Of a stretch of DNA of 64,000 nt, positions 36,379-47,673 are shown in pieces. This stretch comes from Oceanicaulis alexandrii DSM 11625 (GTDB lineage: Bacteria; Pseudomonadota; Alphaproteobacteria; Caulobacterales; Maricaulaceae), in the NCBI RefSeq assembly GCF_000420265.1, contig NZ_ATUP01000001.1:1550001-1614000 (forward strand), read 5' to 3'. The notes beneath the pieces were generated by a model, which was not told the DNA's origin, did no database searches, and was given only the letters and a program-made list of their open reading frames with translations. A program made the position numbers and the translations under genes. Position 1 is the stretch's first letter; each line of letters starts with the position of its first letter.

Positions 36379-36454
36379 TGGTGCCGCATAGGTGACTCGA
36401 ACACCTGACCCCATCATTACGAATGATGTGCTCTACCAACTGAGCTAATGCGGC
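36379..36454 (-). tRNA. tRNA-Thr (anticodon CGT)
   Basis: A 76-base cloverleaf with encoded CCA. The anticodon loop TTCGTAA gives CGT, which reads ACG. Acceptor stem GCCGCAT pairs with ATGCGGC; T arm is AGGTGTTCGAGTCACCT. Immediately beside the tandem repeat. Confidence 0.97.
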
Positions 36455-36491
36455 GCCGGAACCAGGCGAAAGCCTGCCTCGGAGGGCGCGG

Positions 36492-36520
36492 AAACTAGCC
36501 TTGAACGGCGATGGGGGCAA
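36492..36520 (-). promoter_or_regulatory. Promoter of tRNA-Thr
   Basis: On the minus strand TTGCCC (36515-36520) is followed after exactly 17 bases by TAGTTT (36492-36497), 38 bases before the tRNA. A small hairpin (CAGGC-TTTC-GCCTG) sits in the leader. Confidence 0.5.
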
Positions 36521-36550
36521 GACGGTTTTGCCAGCTGGAATGAGTCTGGC

Positions 36551-37222
36551 TCAGGCTTTGCCGAAGTCTTTGACCTTGTCGACGATGGGCGCGGCCAGGG
36601 TGTCGAAAAAACTGCTCAGATGATCGGCCGGCCGGGCGGCCGCCGCGTCATTGCGGATCAGGATATCGGCGTATTCCTTGTTGGGCGACGTCCATTCATG
36701 ATGCATGGGCCGAACGGTGCGCAAATACTGGTGGACGACAGAATGCGAGGTGCGTCCCCGCTCGTTCACATCACGCAGGAGGCGGCGAGCCAGGCGGATA
36801 TCGTCGGGCGCTGACACATAGACCTTCAAATCCAGGCAATCGCGTACGGCTTCATCGCAGAACAGATGGATGCCTTCCACGATGATCACATCCGCTGGCG
36901 CGATGGTGCGTGTGTCGCTGCGGCGGCGGTGAATGGTGAAGTCGTAGATCGGACCCTTGATGCTCTTGCCGGTTTTCAGCGCGGCCAGATGCTTGGCCAG
37001 CAAAGCATGGTCACGCGCCTGAGGATGGTCGAAATTGAAGTCTGAGGGGTCAAAATCGGGCTTCGAGCCGTGATCGGCGTAATAATCATCTTCTGACAGG
37101 ACCAGAGCGCTCAGCGGGTTTGCAGCACGGGCGGCGGAGCGCGCGATTTCGGTCTTGCCTGAGGCTGAGCCTCCGGTCACGCCGATGATCAGGCGCGGGC
37201 GAGCTGAAGCAGATGCGGTCAT
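36551..37222 (-). CDS. udk: Uridine kinase family protein
   Basis: A P-loop kinase of the uridine kinase/phosphoribulokinase group, 223 aa. Walker A GGSASGKT lies at residues 16-23. SEDDYYADHG and NFDHPQA are the uridine kinase pattern, followed by VIIVEGIHLF. LLRDVNERGRT corresponds to the lid region. Predicted to phosphorylate uridine/cytidine to the monophosphates; other nucleoside-like substrates are possible in this alphaproteobacterial subgroup. It starts 16 bases downstream of hemY. Confidence 0.88.
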   Translation of the reverse strand: MTASASARPRLIIGVTGGSASGKTEIARSAARAANPLSALVLSEDDYYADHGSKPDFDPSDFNFDHPQARDHALLAKHLAALKTGKSIKGPIYDFTIHRRRSDTRTIAPADVIIVEGIHLFCDEAVRDCLDLKVYVSAPDDIRLARRLLRDVNERGRTSHSVVHQYLRTVRPMHHEWTSPNKEYADILIRNDAAAARPADHLSSFFDTLAAPIVDKVKDFGKA

Positions 37223-37237
37223 GAGCGTTGAGAAACC

Positions 37238-38701
37238 CTAGATGTCGCCATCGGATGCGCCGGGATCGTCCGGCGCGGGACCGGGTACATAGAAGCTCGG
37301 ACCGGATTTGTCCTCGCCCGCACTGCGCTTGCTTGCATCGTTTGCAGTGGGGCGTGCTTCGATCAGCATGGCTTCAGGCGCGGCCGCAGCGGCGATTTCA
37401 TAGCGCTCATGACGCGGATGGATCAGCACGGCGTGACGGCCCCAGCTGTCCACCATCCGCTTCCAGTCGGCGTCAGTATAAAGAAACGCCTGACCATCCT
37501 CGTTAATGTCGGACCAGTCGGCTTCAGCGGGCGCATGGGAGGCGCGCGCCATCCAGCGCTGGGCCTCCGCATCTTGATCTTCGAGCTTTGCGAGGCGTGC
37601 GGCGAGGGCGCAGGCGCGGGCTGAAACCGGCCCGGTTTCCAGCACGGGCGTCAGAGCGGCGTGCGCGGCTTCGCGATTGCCCTGATCAAGCGCGGTCTCC
37701 AGCAGCAGCAACTGGCTCTCGCGATGATCAGGATTGCGCGCCGCCAGCTCACGCAGGCGTTCAGCGCGTTTGGCCTTGGTGTCAGAGCGTCTGAGATTGG
37801 CGAAGGCCCGCGCCAGCGCGGGGTGCGGCGCATGCTCCCAGGCGGTTTCCAGAAGATCTGCGGCCCGGCGGTGGCGTCGTTGTTCGGCGAGCAATCGGCC
37901 TGCCAGCTCGGCGGCGGGCGCAAAGCCCGGCGAAGCCGTCGCGGCGCGATCCGCGAGTTTTGCGGCCAGCTCAGGGTCCGTGGCTTCGATCCGGCGCGCT
38001 TCGGCGGTCAAAAGCACCGCGCGCATCCGGGCGGCTTCAGTGCGATCAACATGGCCGCGGCGTTCGCCTTCGCTCAGCGTAGTTTCCGCCTTCGCCCATT
38101 GGGCGGCGTTCACCTGGGCTTCAAACAAGGCGTCAAACGCCCAGCGGGCCTGCCCGGCCTGATCGAACGCGTCCGCAGCGTGTGTGAGCAGGGCTTGAGA
38201 ATCAGACCGGCTCTGGGCGATGCCCACCAGCCCGCGCTGGGCGACCAGCCGGGTTTTGGCGTCGCTGAGCATGGCTTCGTAATGAATTTGCGCGCTTTCC
38301 AGATCGCCAGCGGCTTCTGCGGCGCGGGCCGCCAAGAGGCGTGACAGGGCGGGTCGGTCCAACAGCGCTTCGGCGCGAGAGGCTTGCCGGACGGCCAGAT
38401 CGCCCTGACCGGCGGCGGAGGCGATCAGCGCGCGTTCAAGCGCGTCAAAGCCCTGATCGCGGCGTCGGCGCAGGGAGAAGCGTTTCCAGGCGTCGGGCGC
38501 AGCCCAAAGCTTGGCGATGACCCACCAGGCGACAACCAGCAGGAACGTCGCGACCAGCAGCGCGCCCAGAGCGAGCGCGAAGGGCGCCTGGGCGTTCATG
38601 CCCAGAAAGTCGATGGTCACCACGCCGGGATTGAGCGTCAGGAAGACCGCCAGCATGGCGGTCAGCACGCACAGGATGACGGTTAGGATCAGGCGGATCA
38701 T
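37238..38701 (-). CDS. hemY: HemY-type TPR membrane protein
   Basis: This is the HemY of the porphyrin operon (unrelated to the Bacillus oxidase with that name). Two N-terminal membrane helices (residues about 3-22 and 40-64) precede a long TPR-like helical region from about residue 85 to 400. VVTIDFLGMNAQAPFALALG is the conserved inter-helix segment. The C-terminal tail is disordered and acidic. It lies 3 bases downstream of the mitofilin-like gene. Function: possibly a scaffold in heme synthesis or membrane organisation. Confidence 0.9.
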   Translation of the reverse strand: MIRLILTVILCVLTAMLAVFLTLNPGVVTIDFLGMNAQAPFALALGALLVATFLLVVAWWVIAKLWAAPDAWKRFSLRRRRDQGFDALERALIASAAGQGDLAVRQASRAEALLDRPALSRLLAARAAEAAGDLESAQIHYEAMLSDAKTRLVAQRGLVGIAQSRSDSQALLTHAADAFDQAGQARWAFDALFEAQVNAAQWAKAETTLSEGERRGHVDRTEAARMRAVLLTAEARRIEATDPELAAKLADRAATASPGFAPAAELAGRLLAEQRRHRRAADLLETAWEHAPHPALARAFANLRRSDTKAKRAERLRELAARNPDHRESQLLLLETALDQGNREAAHAALTPVLETGPVSARACALAARLAKLEDQDAEAQRWMARASHAPAEADWSDINEDGQAFLYTDADWKRMVDSWGRHAVLIHPRHERYEIAAAAAPEAMLIEARPTANDASKRSAGEDKSGPSFYVPGPAPDDPGASDGDI

Positions 38702-38704
38702 GGC

Positions 38705-39970
38705 TTATCGCGCTCCGTCTTGCTCGGCCTGCCGGTTCAGGGCGGCGCGCATATCATCCAGCACAGCGTTCAGGGCTTCGCGTTTGCGCGCCTCGGTCAG
38801 CCAGCTCTCCAGCGGGACTTGCGCCGCCTCGGCGTCAAGCGCTTCGGTCTCCCGGATCGCCTGGCTCAGCGCGCCTTGCTCCAGCAGGCTCACAATCCGG
38901 TCGGCGGCGCCGTGATCATCGCCAGCGCGGCGCACTTCGATCACGCCCCAAAAGCGCTGGGTCTGGCCCAGGGCTTCACGCACCGCTTGGGCCGGGAAGC
39001 TGTCGGTGAGATCGTCCAGAGTGGGCGCGCCGGTGCGCGCAGGCTCTGTCAGCGCGATCAGATGGGCGCGATTGGGCCAGATCTGGCTCAGCATGGCGTA
39101 TTCCATGGCGAAGGGCTGGGCCTGGGCCGCCGCTTCGGCAAGGTCTGAAAAGGCCAGCGCCTGTCGCGCCAGAGAGACCGAGGCGGTCTGGGTCTGGCCG
39201 GTTTGCGTTTCAAGCCCTTCAATCAGGCTTTCCAGCGCATCCATCCGCGCCGACAAAGCCTGCGTATCGCCCGCTCCGGCTTGCAGGTCGCGCACAGCGC
39301 TTTGAAGGGCTGCAAGATCAAAACGGAGCGCGGACAGGGCGTCCGAGGAAACACCGGTTGTCTGGGGCGCCGCCCGGTCATCAGGTTGAGCGAGCGCTTG
39401 TTGCAGGGCCGATTGCGCGGTCTGGGCGGCGGCGAGCGCCGTCTGCGCGTCGTCAGCGGTGGTGTTGAGCTGGCGTTCAAGGCTCTCCAGACGCGTATTG
39501 ATCTGATCGCTGAGACCCGCGCCGCCCTCGGCGCTCGGCTCGAGCGCTTCAAGGTCGGTGCGCAGGGCCGCCACGTCGCGGATCAGCTGCTCAAAAGCGT
39601 CGGTGCGCAGCGGTGCGCCGGCGGTCTCTTCCTCGATGGTTTCCAGTCGGTTTTGAAACGCAGCGAGCTGGTCCGCTGAAGCGGTCTGAGCTTCCAGCGT
39701 TTCGATCCGGCTGATCAGGGCAGGGTCAGTGGCGCCTTCACCGGGCGCTGGCAGATACCGGCCCAGAACCCAGCCTGCGCCGCCCCCTATGCCCGCAGCC
39801 AGCACGGTCAGGCCGAGAAAAGCGAGGACAGGCGTTTTGCCGCCGCCCGACTTGGCGGCTTTTGGCTTTTTGGTCTTGGATTTTCCGCGTGAGCCGCCGC
39901 TATCCGGCGCGGGCTCGAACTCGGCGTCGACCGGTTCTGCAGCGTCTGGGCGGGGAGTGTCGGCGCTCAT
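38705..39970 (-). CDS. Mitofilin (Mic60)-like membrane protein
   Basis: An acidic Pro/Ser-rich N-terminus is followed by a basic stretch (KSKTKKPKAAKSGG), one membrane helix (residues about 47-68), and a long coiled-coil (about 80-260) with repeated LEALE/AAL heptads. The C-terminal domain (about 300-420) resembles the mitofilin signature region. In alphaproteobacteria Mic60 homologues sit between hemD and hemY, as here, and can shape intracytoplasmic membranes. I chose the ATG at 39970; an upstream in-frame ATG would overlap hemD. Confidence 0.85.
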   Translation of the reverse strand: MSADTPRPDAAEPVDAEFEPAPDSGGSRGKSKTKKPKAAKSGGGKTPVLAFLGLTVLAAGIGGGAGWVLGRYLPAPGEGATDPALISRIETLEAQTASADQLAAFQNRLETIEEETAGAPLRTDAFEQLIRDVAALRTDLEALEPSAEGGAGLSDQINTRLESLERQLNTTADDAQTALAAAQTAQSALQQALAQPDDRAAPQTTGVSSDALSALRFDLAALQSAVRDLQAGAGDTQALSARMDALESLIEGLETQTGQTQTASVSLARQALAFSDLAEAAAQAQPFAMEYAMLSQIWPNRAHLIALTEPARTGAPTLDDLTDSFPAQAVREALGQTQRFWGVIEVRRAGDDHGAADRIVSLLEQGALSQAIRETEALDAEAAQVPLESWLTEARKREALNAVLDDMRAALNRQAEQDGAR

Positions 39971-40043
39971 GATGTCCTCGGGGGCGCGGGGCCACTTGTT
40001 ACGTGTCGGCAAGTCTAGGCTGCGTCGTGTCGTGACGCCACCA

Positions 40044-40769
40044 TCACCGCGTTTCGCCGCACTGCTTTTCCAGCGCGTCAAACAGCGCGCTTTCATCGGG
40101 GCGCGCGGCGATGCTCAACCTTGAAACGCCGTGACGGCGTAAAGGTTCAGCCGCGGCCTCTGAGATCGCGATGACAGGCGCAGCGCGCAGCGTGTCTATT
40201 TGGCCCGCTGTCTGCGCCAGCGACCAGAACCGTTCCGCGCCTTTTGCGGAATGGATCAGCAAGCACGCCCGGGTTTCAAGAGCGTTCCAGACCGTGTCCG
40301 GCAGCGCGGCTACAGGCTCGGCGGCGTAGAGGATTTCAGAGCGGGCGCTCAGGCCGTGCGCGTTAAGCTCAGTGCTCAGATCACCGGTCTGATCGAACCC
40401 GCGCACATGCAGGACCTCGCCTTGCGGCGGATGCTTGCGGATCATCGCCAGCAGGTCGCGAGCGTCGCCACTTGCGTTTGTGACGTGCTCAAAGCCAGCG
40501 TCTGACAGACGCGCCGCCGTTACGTCGCCGACAGCGATCACGGGCGTGCTGCGATCAGATGTGGCGTTCGCCAGACAGGTTGCGCCAAACGGGCTGGTGA
40601 TCGCGATCAGGCCAACGCCTTCAAGGTCCAGCGTGACAGGGTGCGCCGTCAGATGGGCGGTGGCGGCGTTGATCGCCTCAAAACCGCGCTCGCTCAGCGC
40701 CGCGCAGGTGCGCGCCGCGCCGGGTTCTGCGCGGGTGACGAGCACACAGGGTCTGGACGCCGCGCTCAT
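40044..40769 (-). CDS. hemD: Uroporphyrinogen-III synthase
   Basis: Closes hydroxymethylbilane to uroporphyrinogen III with inversion of ring D. The sequence is typical of the divergent family: VLVTRAEPGAARTCAALSER at the start, LIAITSPFGATCL, VIAVGDVTAARLSDAGF, and VLHVRGFDQTG in the second domain. The 241-aa length fits. It starts 3 bases after hemC stops, so both steps are co-expressed. Confidence 0.93.
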   Translation of the reverse strand: MSAASRPCVLVTRAEPGAARTCAALSERGFEAINAATAHLTAHPVTLDLEGVGLIAITSPFGATCLANATSDRSTPVIAVGDVTAARLSDAGFEHVTNASGDARDLLAMIRKHPPQGEVLHVRGFDQTGDLSTELNAHGLSARSEILYAAEPVAALPDTVWNALETRACLLIHSAKGAERFWSLAQTAGQIDTLRAAPVIAISEAAAEPLRRHGVSRLSIAARPDESALFDALEKQCGETR

Positions 40770-40771
40770 GA

Positions 40772-41734
40772 TCAGCCCGTCTCGGCGACGATCCGCGCCA
40801 GCGCATCCCCGCCCGCGCGTTTCACCTCAAGACCCAGCTCATAGCCCAGCAAGCGCGCCGCGCCGGGATCAAGCTCAGGCAGTTGCGTGCGGGTTTCATT
40901 GGCCCAGCGTTTGGAGCCGTCCGGGGTTAGCGCTTCGCCACGCAAATGAATTTCCAGGTCGTCGAGCGTGGCATGGGCGGCGATGGGAGTGCGGCACGAC
41001 CCGTCCAGCGCCTGCAGGAAACCGCGTTCAGCCGCGATGCAGATCTGGGTGGTTAGATGATTGAGCGGCTCCAGCGCGCGCCGCGCCTCGTCGTCGTCTG
41101 AACAGATCTCGATTCCGACCGCGCCTTGCGCCGGGGCCGGGATGACGGCTGACAGCTCCAGCGGCGGCAGCTCGCCCTGTTCACGACCGAGGCGCCGCAA
41201 TCCGGCGCGCGCCAGGAAAGTGGCGTCCATCTCGCCCGAGCGCAGCTTTTCAAGCCGGGTGTCCACATTGCCGCGAAGCAGCACGATGTTCAGGTCCGGG
41301 CGTAGCGCCAGCGCTTGCGATTGCCGCCGGATCGAGGCGGTGCCCAGCGTCGCGCCTTCAGGCAGGTCTTCGATCCGGCTGATCCCGTCGCGGGTCAAAA
41401 GCACGTCGCGCGGATCCTCGCGCTCCAGCACACAAGCGATCTCAAGGCCTTCGGGCAGGGTGGTCGGCACGTCTTTCATGGAGTGCACGGCGAAACGCGC
41501 CTTGCCGTCCAGCAAGGCGCGCTCAAGCTCCTTGGTGAACAGGCCTTTGCCGCCCGCCAGCAGCAATGCGCGGTCGGTAATCTTGTCGCCCGTGGTGGTC
41601 AGCCCCAGAATCGGGAAGCTCTCTTCGGGCTCTTTTTCGCCATGGGCGCGGGCGAGCCGGGCCTGAACATCGCGGGTTTGCGCCAGAGCCAGGGGCGAGG
41701 TGCGGGTCGCAATCGGCATATTGAACAGGTTCAC
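40772..41734 (-). CDS. hemC: Hydroxymethylbilane synthase (porphobilinogen deaminase)
   Basis: Polymerises four porphobilinogens on a dipyrromethane cofactor. The cofactor-binding cysteine is Cys247 (LDGSCRTPIAAHA). Other signatures: ATRTSPLALAQ near the N-terminus, GKGLFTKELE, VHSMKDVPT and ASIRRQSQAL. The best start is a GTG at 41734, served by AAGGAGT; an in-frame ATG at 41719 is an alternative. It is divergent from tsaD with 87 bases between, and it opens the hemC-hemD-mitofilin-hemY operon. Confidence 0.97.
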   Translation of the reverse strand: MNLFNMPIATRTSPLALAQTRDVQARLARAHGEKEPEESFPILGLTTTGDKITDRALLLAGGKGLFTKELERALLDGKARFAVHSMKDVPTTLPEGLEIACVLEREDPRDVLLTRDGISRIEDLPEGATLGTASIRRQSQALALRPDLNIVLLRGNVDTRLEKLRSGEMDATFLARAGLRRLGREQGELPPLELSAVIPAPAQGAVGIEICSDDDEARRALEPLNHLTTQICIAAERGFLQALDGSCRTPIAAHATLDDLEIHLRGEALTPDGSKRWANETRTQLPELDPGAARLLGYELGLEVKRAGGDALARIVAETG

Positions 41735-41821
41735 GACAGACGCACTCCTTCACGCGCTTCAAGATCTCGCCAGCAGAGGCTGATGATTGCGCCGAAACGC
41801 CAGCGAGGGTACTGCAAGGTC

Positions 41822-42973
41822 ATGGCGTTATCCCATGATCAAGTCCACCCGCAACCGGGCGCGGCGCCGCAGGGCGCTTTAACCGTGCTCGGTCTTGAAT
41901 CGAGCTGCGATGATACCGCAGCCGCCGTGCTGCGCCGTCATGGCGATGGCCGCATCGAGGTTCTGGCCGAAGCGGTGGTGGGACAAAACAGCGCCCATGC
42001 GCCATTTGGCGGCGTGGTGCCCGAGATCGCCGCCCGCGCCCATGCCGAGCGTATGGACGGTCTGGCTGCAGGCGTGCTGAACGAGGCGGGGCTGAGCCCG
42101 TTTGATCTCGATGGCGTCGCGGCGACCGCCGGGCCGGGGCTGATCGGCGGGGTGATGGCCGCGCTGATGACCGCCAAGGGCATTGCACTGGGCGCAAGTC
42201 TGCCTTTGCTGGCGGTGAACCATCTTGAAGGTCACGCCCTGTCGCCGCGGCTGACCCACGCTCTGGCCTTTCCCTATCTTCTGCTTCTGGTCTCGGGCGG
42301 GCATACCCAGCTGGTGATCGTGGAAGGCGTGGGCCGGATGACGCGGCTCGGCTCCACCCTTGATGATGCGGCGGGCGAAGCGTTCGACAAGACTGCCAAG
42401 GTCATGGGCTTGGGATTTCCAGGCGGCCCGGCGGTTGAGCGTTTTGCGCAAGACGCCGAAGCGCCGGACCGCTTTCCCCTGCCGATGATGCTGGCGCGGG
42501 ACGCATCGTGCAATTTTTCGTTCGCGGGCCTGAAGACTGCGGCGCGTCGACACTGGGACGGGCTGGATGCGCCCAATGATCAGGACCGCGCCGACCTCGC
42601 CGCGTCCATGCAGGCCGCAATCGCGCGTCATCTGGCGCAGCGGGCGGGTCGGGCGATGAGCATTTTCAAGTCCCGCTTTGAGGCTCTGGATAGCCCACTG
42701 CCGCTGGTTGCGGCGGGCGGTGTGGCGTCCAACACCGCCGTGCGTGAGGCGCTTCAGGCCGAAGCGCAGCGCCATGGGTTCGAGCTGATTGCGCCGCCGC
42801 TGAAATACTGCACCGATAACGCGGCGATGATCGCGCTGGCGGGCGCTGAGCGACTGGCGTTAGGTCTGACAGACGGGCTCGACGCCGCCGCGCGGCCACG
42901 CTGGCCGCTGGATCAGGACGCCGCCGCACACGATCCCGCCAGCGGGTCGGGCCGAAAAGGGCCAAAAGCGTAA
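41822..42973 (+). CDS. tsaD: tRNA N6-adenosine threonylcarbamoyltransferase TsaD
   Basis: Transfers the threonylcarbamoyl group to A37 of tRNAs reading ANN codons, with TsaB and TsaE. N-terminal motif [16 protein letters not shown]; metal-binding histidines 134 and 138 (NHLEGHAL); VSGGHTQLV phosphate loop; C-terminal [13 protein letters not shown]. The 383 aa is longer than E. coli (337 aa) because of a 20-residue N-terminal lead and a tail. The ATG at 41822 lies 87 bases from divergent hemC. Next gene gpsA follows directly. Confidence 0.96.
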   Translation: MALSHDQVHPQPGAAPQGALTVLGLESSCDDTAAAVLRRHGDGRIEVLAEAVVGQNSAHAPFGGVVPEIAARAHAERMDGLAAGVLNEAGLSPFDLDGVAATAGPGLIGGVMAALMTAKGIALGASLPLLAVNHLEGHALSPRLTHALAFPYLLLLVSGGHTQLVIVEGVGRMTRLGSTLDDAAGEAFDKTAKVMGLGFPGGPAVERFAQDAEAPDRFPLPMMLARDASCNFSFAGLKTAARRHWDGLDAPNDQDRADLAASMQAAIARHLAQRAGRAMSIFKSRFEALDSPLPLVAAGGVASNTAVREALQAEAQRHGFELIAPPLKYCTDNAAMIALAGAERLALGLTDGLDAAARPRWPLDQDAAAHDPASGSGRKGPKA

Positions 42974-42996
42974 GCGCGCGAATGAAGGGGACGGAC

Positions 42997-43998
42997 ATGG
43001 CGAGTTATCAAACCATCGGCGTGATCGGCGCGGGCGCCTGGGGCACCGCGCTCGCCCAGTCCGCGGCGCAGGCGGGCCGCTCTGTGAAGATCTGGGCGTA
43101 TGAGGCGGAGGTGGTCGAGGCGATCAACACCGCGCATGAAAACACGGTCTTCCTGCCCGGCGCGCCGCTCAATCCCGCCATCACCGCCAGTTCCGATCCG
43201 TCAGACCTGTCTGACTGCGACGCCTTTTTGATGGTCGCCCCCGCCCAGCACGCGCGCGGCATCCTCACGCGGTTTGCCCCGCACATTGCTCAAGGCGCGC
43301 CGGTTTTGCTGTGCGCCAAGGGATTTGAGCGCGAAAGCCTGGCTTTGATGACGGATGTCTTGCGAGAGACCGTCCCGCACGCAATTCCCGCCGTGTTGTC
43401 TGGTCCCAGCTTTGCGATTGATGTGGCGAAAGGCCTGCCGACGGCGGTGACTTTGGCGTGCGAGGATCGCGACACGGGTGAAGCGCTGATGGAGGCTGTG
43501 GGGTCGCAAACCTTCCGCCCCTATTGGTCGGGCGACCTTGTGGGCGCGGAAGTCGGGGGTTCGGTCAAGAACGTGCTCGCCATCGCCGCCGGCATCGTGG
43601 AAGGCCGGGCCTTGGGCAAATCCGCCCATGCGGCGCTGATCGCCCGCGGCTTTGCAGAAATGACCCGCCTTGGGCTGGCTCTGGGGGCGAAACGCGAAAC
43701 CTTGACCGGCTTGTGCGGCCTTGGGGATCTGGTGCTGACCTGTTCTTCGCCGCAATCGCGCAACATGTCGTGCGGACTGGCGCTCGGGCAGGGCCAGACG
43801 CTCGAAAGCGTTCTGGGCGCGCGCAAGGCGGTCACTGAAGGCGTCGCGACGGCGCCCGCCGTGGTGGCGCTGGCGAAGACCCAAGGCGTCGACATGCCCA
43901 TATGCGCCGCCGTAGACGCGGTGCTGGCGGGCCGCATCAGCGTCGATGACGCGATACAGGCGCTGCTCAATCGCCCGTTCGGGCCTGAAACTGACTGA
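42997..43998 (+). CDS. gpsA: Glycerol-3-phosphate dehydrogenase [NAD(P)+]
   Basis: Makes sn-glycerol-3-phosphate from dihydroxyacetone phosphate for phospholipids. NAD(P) motif [12 protein letters not shown]; active-site context [16 protein letters not shown] with Lys; [12 protein letters not shown] and [10 protein letters not shown] are family signatures. Two in-frame ATGs exist (42982 and 42997); AAGGGGACGG before the second favours it. Length 333 aa is normal. Followed at short distance by the YciI-like and Rieske genes. Confidence 0.96.
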   Translation: MASYQTIGVIGAGAWGTALAQSAAQAGRSVKIWAYEAEVVEAINTAHENTVFLPGAPLNPAITASSDPSDLSDCDAFLMVAPAQHARGILTRFAPHIAQGAPVLLCAKGFERESLALMTDVLRETVPHAIPAVLSGPSFAIDVAKGLPTAVTLACEDRDTGEALMEAVGSQTFRPYWSGDLVGAEVGGSVKNVLAIAAGIVEGRALGKSAHAALIARGFAEMTRLGLALGAKRETLTGLCGLGDLVLTCSSPQSRNMSCGLALGQGQTLESVLGARKAVTEGVATAPAVVALAKTQGVDMPICAAVDAVLAGRISVDDAIQALLNRPFGPETD

Positions 43999-44012
43999 TC
44001 AGGGAAAGACTT

Positions 44013-44303
44013 ATGCTGTTTGCCGTCACTTGCACCGACCGACTGGGCGCACTTGATATGCGTCTGAAACACCGCTCCGAGCATTTGCTCTGGGCCTCTG
44101 CGGAGGACTCCCCCGTCAAGATGGCGGGGCCTTTGCTGAGCGCGGAGGGGGATCCAGTCGGCTCGCTTCTGATCGTCGAGGCCGAAGACGAAGCGGCGTT
44201 GCGCGATATTCTGGCGACCGACCCCTACGCCAAGGCGGATCTGTTTTCAGACGTGTTCTGGATTCCGTTCAAATGGACCGTGAAGGCGCCGGAGGGACTT
44301 TAG
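44013..44303 (+). CDS. YciI-like protein
   Basis: A 96-aa protein of the YciI/DGPF family, with a dimeric ferredoxin-like fold. Features: MLFAVTCTDRLGALDMRLKHR with the conserved His and Asp pair, AGPLLSAEGDPVGSLLIVEA, and ATDPYAKADLFSDV, where the DPYxxAxL segment is diagnostic. Its stop touches the ATG of the Rieske gene. Some members have hydrolase or dehalogenase activity; the role here is unknown. Confidence 0.9.
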   Translation: MLFAVTCTDRLGALDMRLKHRSEHLLWASAEDSPVKMAGPLLSAEGDPVGSLLIVEAEDEAALRDILATDPYAKADLFSDVFWIPFKWTVKAPEGL

Positions 44304-44654
44304 ATGTCCGACGAGACCGAAACAGTTCTCCCGGAACCGGGCACGGTGCTCAAAACGCTGAGCGAGATTCCCGATCCGGGCGGGTTGCCAGCGGATTTCG
44401 AACCGACGCCGATCGTCATCCTGCGCACGGGTGAAACGGTCACGGCGTATCTCAATGTCTGCCCGCATGCGGGCCGTCCGTTTTCGTTGCCTTCGGGCAA
44501 GACTTTGGTCAGCGAAGGCCGGTATCTCGTCTGCCCGTTTCATGGCGCGAGCTTTGACGTGGCGACCGGCGCCTGCGTCGGCGGGCCCGCGGGCAAGTCC
44601 GTCCTGAAGCCGGTTGCGGTGACAGTGGTGGATGGTCAGGTGGTGGCGGCGTGA
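44304..44654 (+). CDS. Rieske 2Fe-2S protein
   Basis: A small soluble Rieske ferredoxin. The cluster ligands are Cys53 and His55 (NVCPHAGRPF) and Cys77 and His80 (VCPFHGASF). No signal peptide or membrane helix, so it is cytoplasmic, unlike the Rieske subunit of bc1. It begins directly after the YciI-like gene stop, in the gpsA operon. Likely an electron donor for an oxygenase or a reductase elsewhere; no oxygenase gene is nearby. Confidence 0.92.
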   Translation: MSDETETVLPEPGTVLKTLSEIPDPGGLPADFEPTPIVILRTGETVTAYLNVCPHAGRPFSLPSGKTLVSEGRYLVCPFHGASFDVATGACVGGPAGKSVLKPVAVTVVDGQVVAA

Positions 44655-44669
44655 ACGCGCCAGCTGCGG

Positions 44670-45407
44670 TTAGCGGCTGAAGAACGCCGTCACATCCTGG
44701 ATCACCGCCTTGCGCGCCGCCTGAACGATGGTCGCGCCCTTCTCAGGCGTCGCCTGGGCGGGGTCTGAGCCGATCCGGCCGTCGGGGAAGGTCTTGCGGT
44801 AATTATCCGCATCGGTGAAGCGCCCGTTAGGGGCGATCTTCGGGCTCATCACCACGTCTTTGACGTGTTCGGGATAGGCGTAATACGTCACCGACACTTC
44901 AGACGCAGTGGCGTGACTGCCCTCGCCCACCGGAAACAGCGAGCGGCACACATCCATGACGCCGGGCAGATCCCACCAATTGCGCTGCATCAGCTCATAG
45001 GGGCAGGCTTCACCGTCAAACGACCAATTGGAATAGCTTTCTGCAAACGCTGCGCCGATGGTTGCGATATTGCCGCCATGGCCATTGAGGAAATAGATCT
45101 TCTCAAAGCCGTGCCGGGCGAGAGAGTCGATCCAGTCGTTGAGCGCGGCGATCATGGTGGTCGGCCGCAAGGTCATCGAGCCGGGAAAGCCCAGATGATG
45201 CTGGGCGACGCCCACATTGAAGGTGGGGCCCACCAGGACGCCAGCCTCGTCGCCGGCTTCGCGCGCAATCACCTCCGGGCAAATCGCATCCGTGCCGATC
45301 AGCCCGTTCGGACCATGCTGTTCTGTGGAGCCGATGGGAATGATGATGCCGGTGCTGGTTTTCAGATAGGCTTCGATTTCAGGCCAGGCGGCGGTGTGCA
45401 ACAACAT
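44670..45407 (-). CDS. Creatininase family amidohydrolase
   Basis: Metal-dependent amidohydrolase fold of 245 aa. Metal site: Glu29, His31 and Asp40 (STEQHGPNGLIGTDA). The second site includes NGHGGNIATIG and GSHATASEVS. LGFPGSMTLRPTTM is a creatininase-family sequence; relatives act on creatinine, formamides in riboflavin/F420 synthesis or mycofactocin. GGAGC precedes the ATG at 45407. A longer frame would read through an unlikely hydrophobic N-terminus. Substrate unknown. Confidence 0.9.
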   Translation of the reverse strand: MLLHTAAWPEIEAYLKTSTGIIIPIGSTEQHGPNGLIGTDAICPEVIAREAGDEAGVLVGPTFNVGVAQHHLGFPGSMTLRPTTMIAALNDWIDSLARHGFEKIYFLNGHGGNIATIGAAFAESYSNWSFDGEACPYELMQRNWWDLPGVMDVCRSLFPVGEGSHATASEVSVTYYAYPEHVKDVVMSPKIAPNGRFTDADNYRKTFPDGRIGSDPAQATPEKGATIVQAARKAVIQDVTAFFSR

Positions 45408-45557
45408 GAAGCAGGCTCCGGACAAGACGACGATCACAGGACTGGATACCAGACGCCGTCCGTTCACAAGCGCGCGTAACACGTTCGTCTGTCTTGCGAG
45501 GACGCGGCGCGTGGCGCACATCTAGGCAAAATAATAAGCCCGAGGGAGGAGCAGACC

Positions 45558-47510
<1,953 letters not shown>

Positions 47511-47547
47511 AATGCGGTCGCGACGCCTCATCTGGAGGTTATGGTTT

Positions 47548-47591
47548 GTGGGGTTATGGGGCGGGTTCATTGCCCCATAACCCCACTTTTT
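47548..47591 (+). terminator. Terminator of acsA
   Basis: A perfect 15-bp stem (GTGGGGTTATGGGGC with GCCCCATAACCCCAC) with a 9-base loop is followed by TTTTTG. It lies 38 bases after the acsA stop. Confidence 0.92.
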
Positions 47592-47673
47592 GTAAGCGCG
47601 CCGGGGTCGCATCCCGCCGCGGTCGTCCTGCGTTTAGATACAGCGCATCAAAACCATAAGAACGGACGACCTC

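Noticed and set aside
36086-36520. Open frames running through the 88-bp repeats and tRNA-Thr
   Set aside because: The repeat is not a multiple of three and the translations copy the repeat in all frames; they also cross a tRNA gene.
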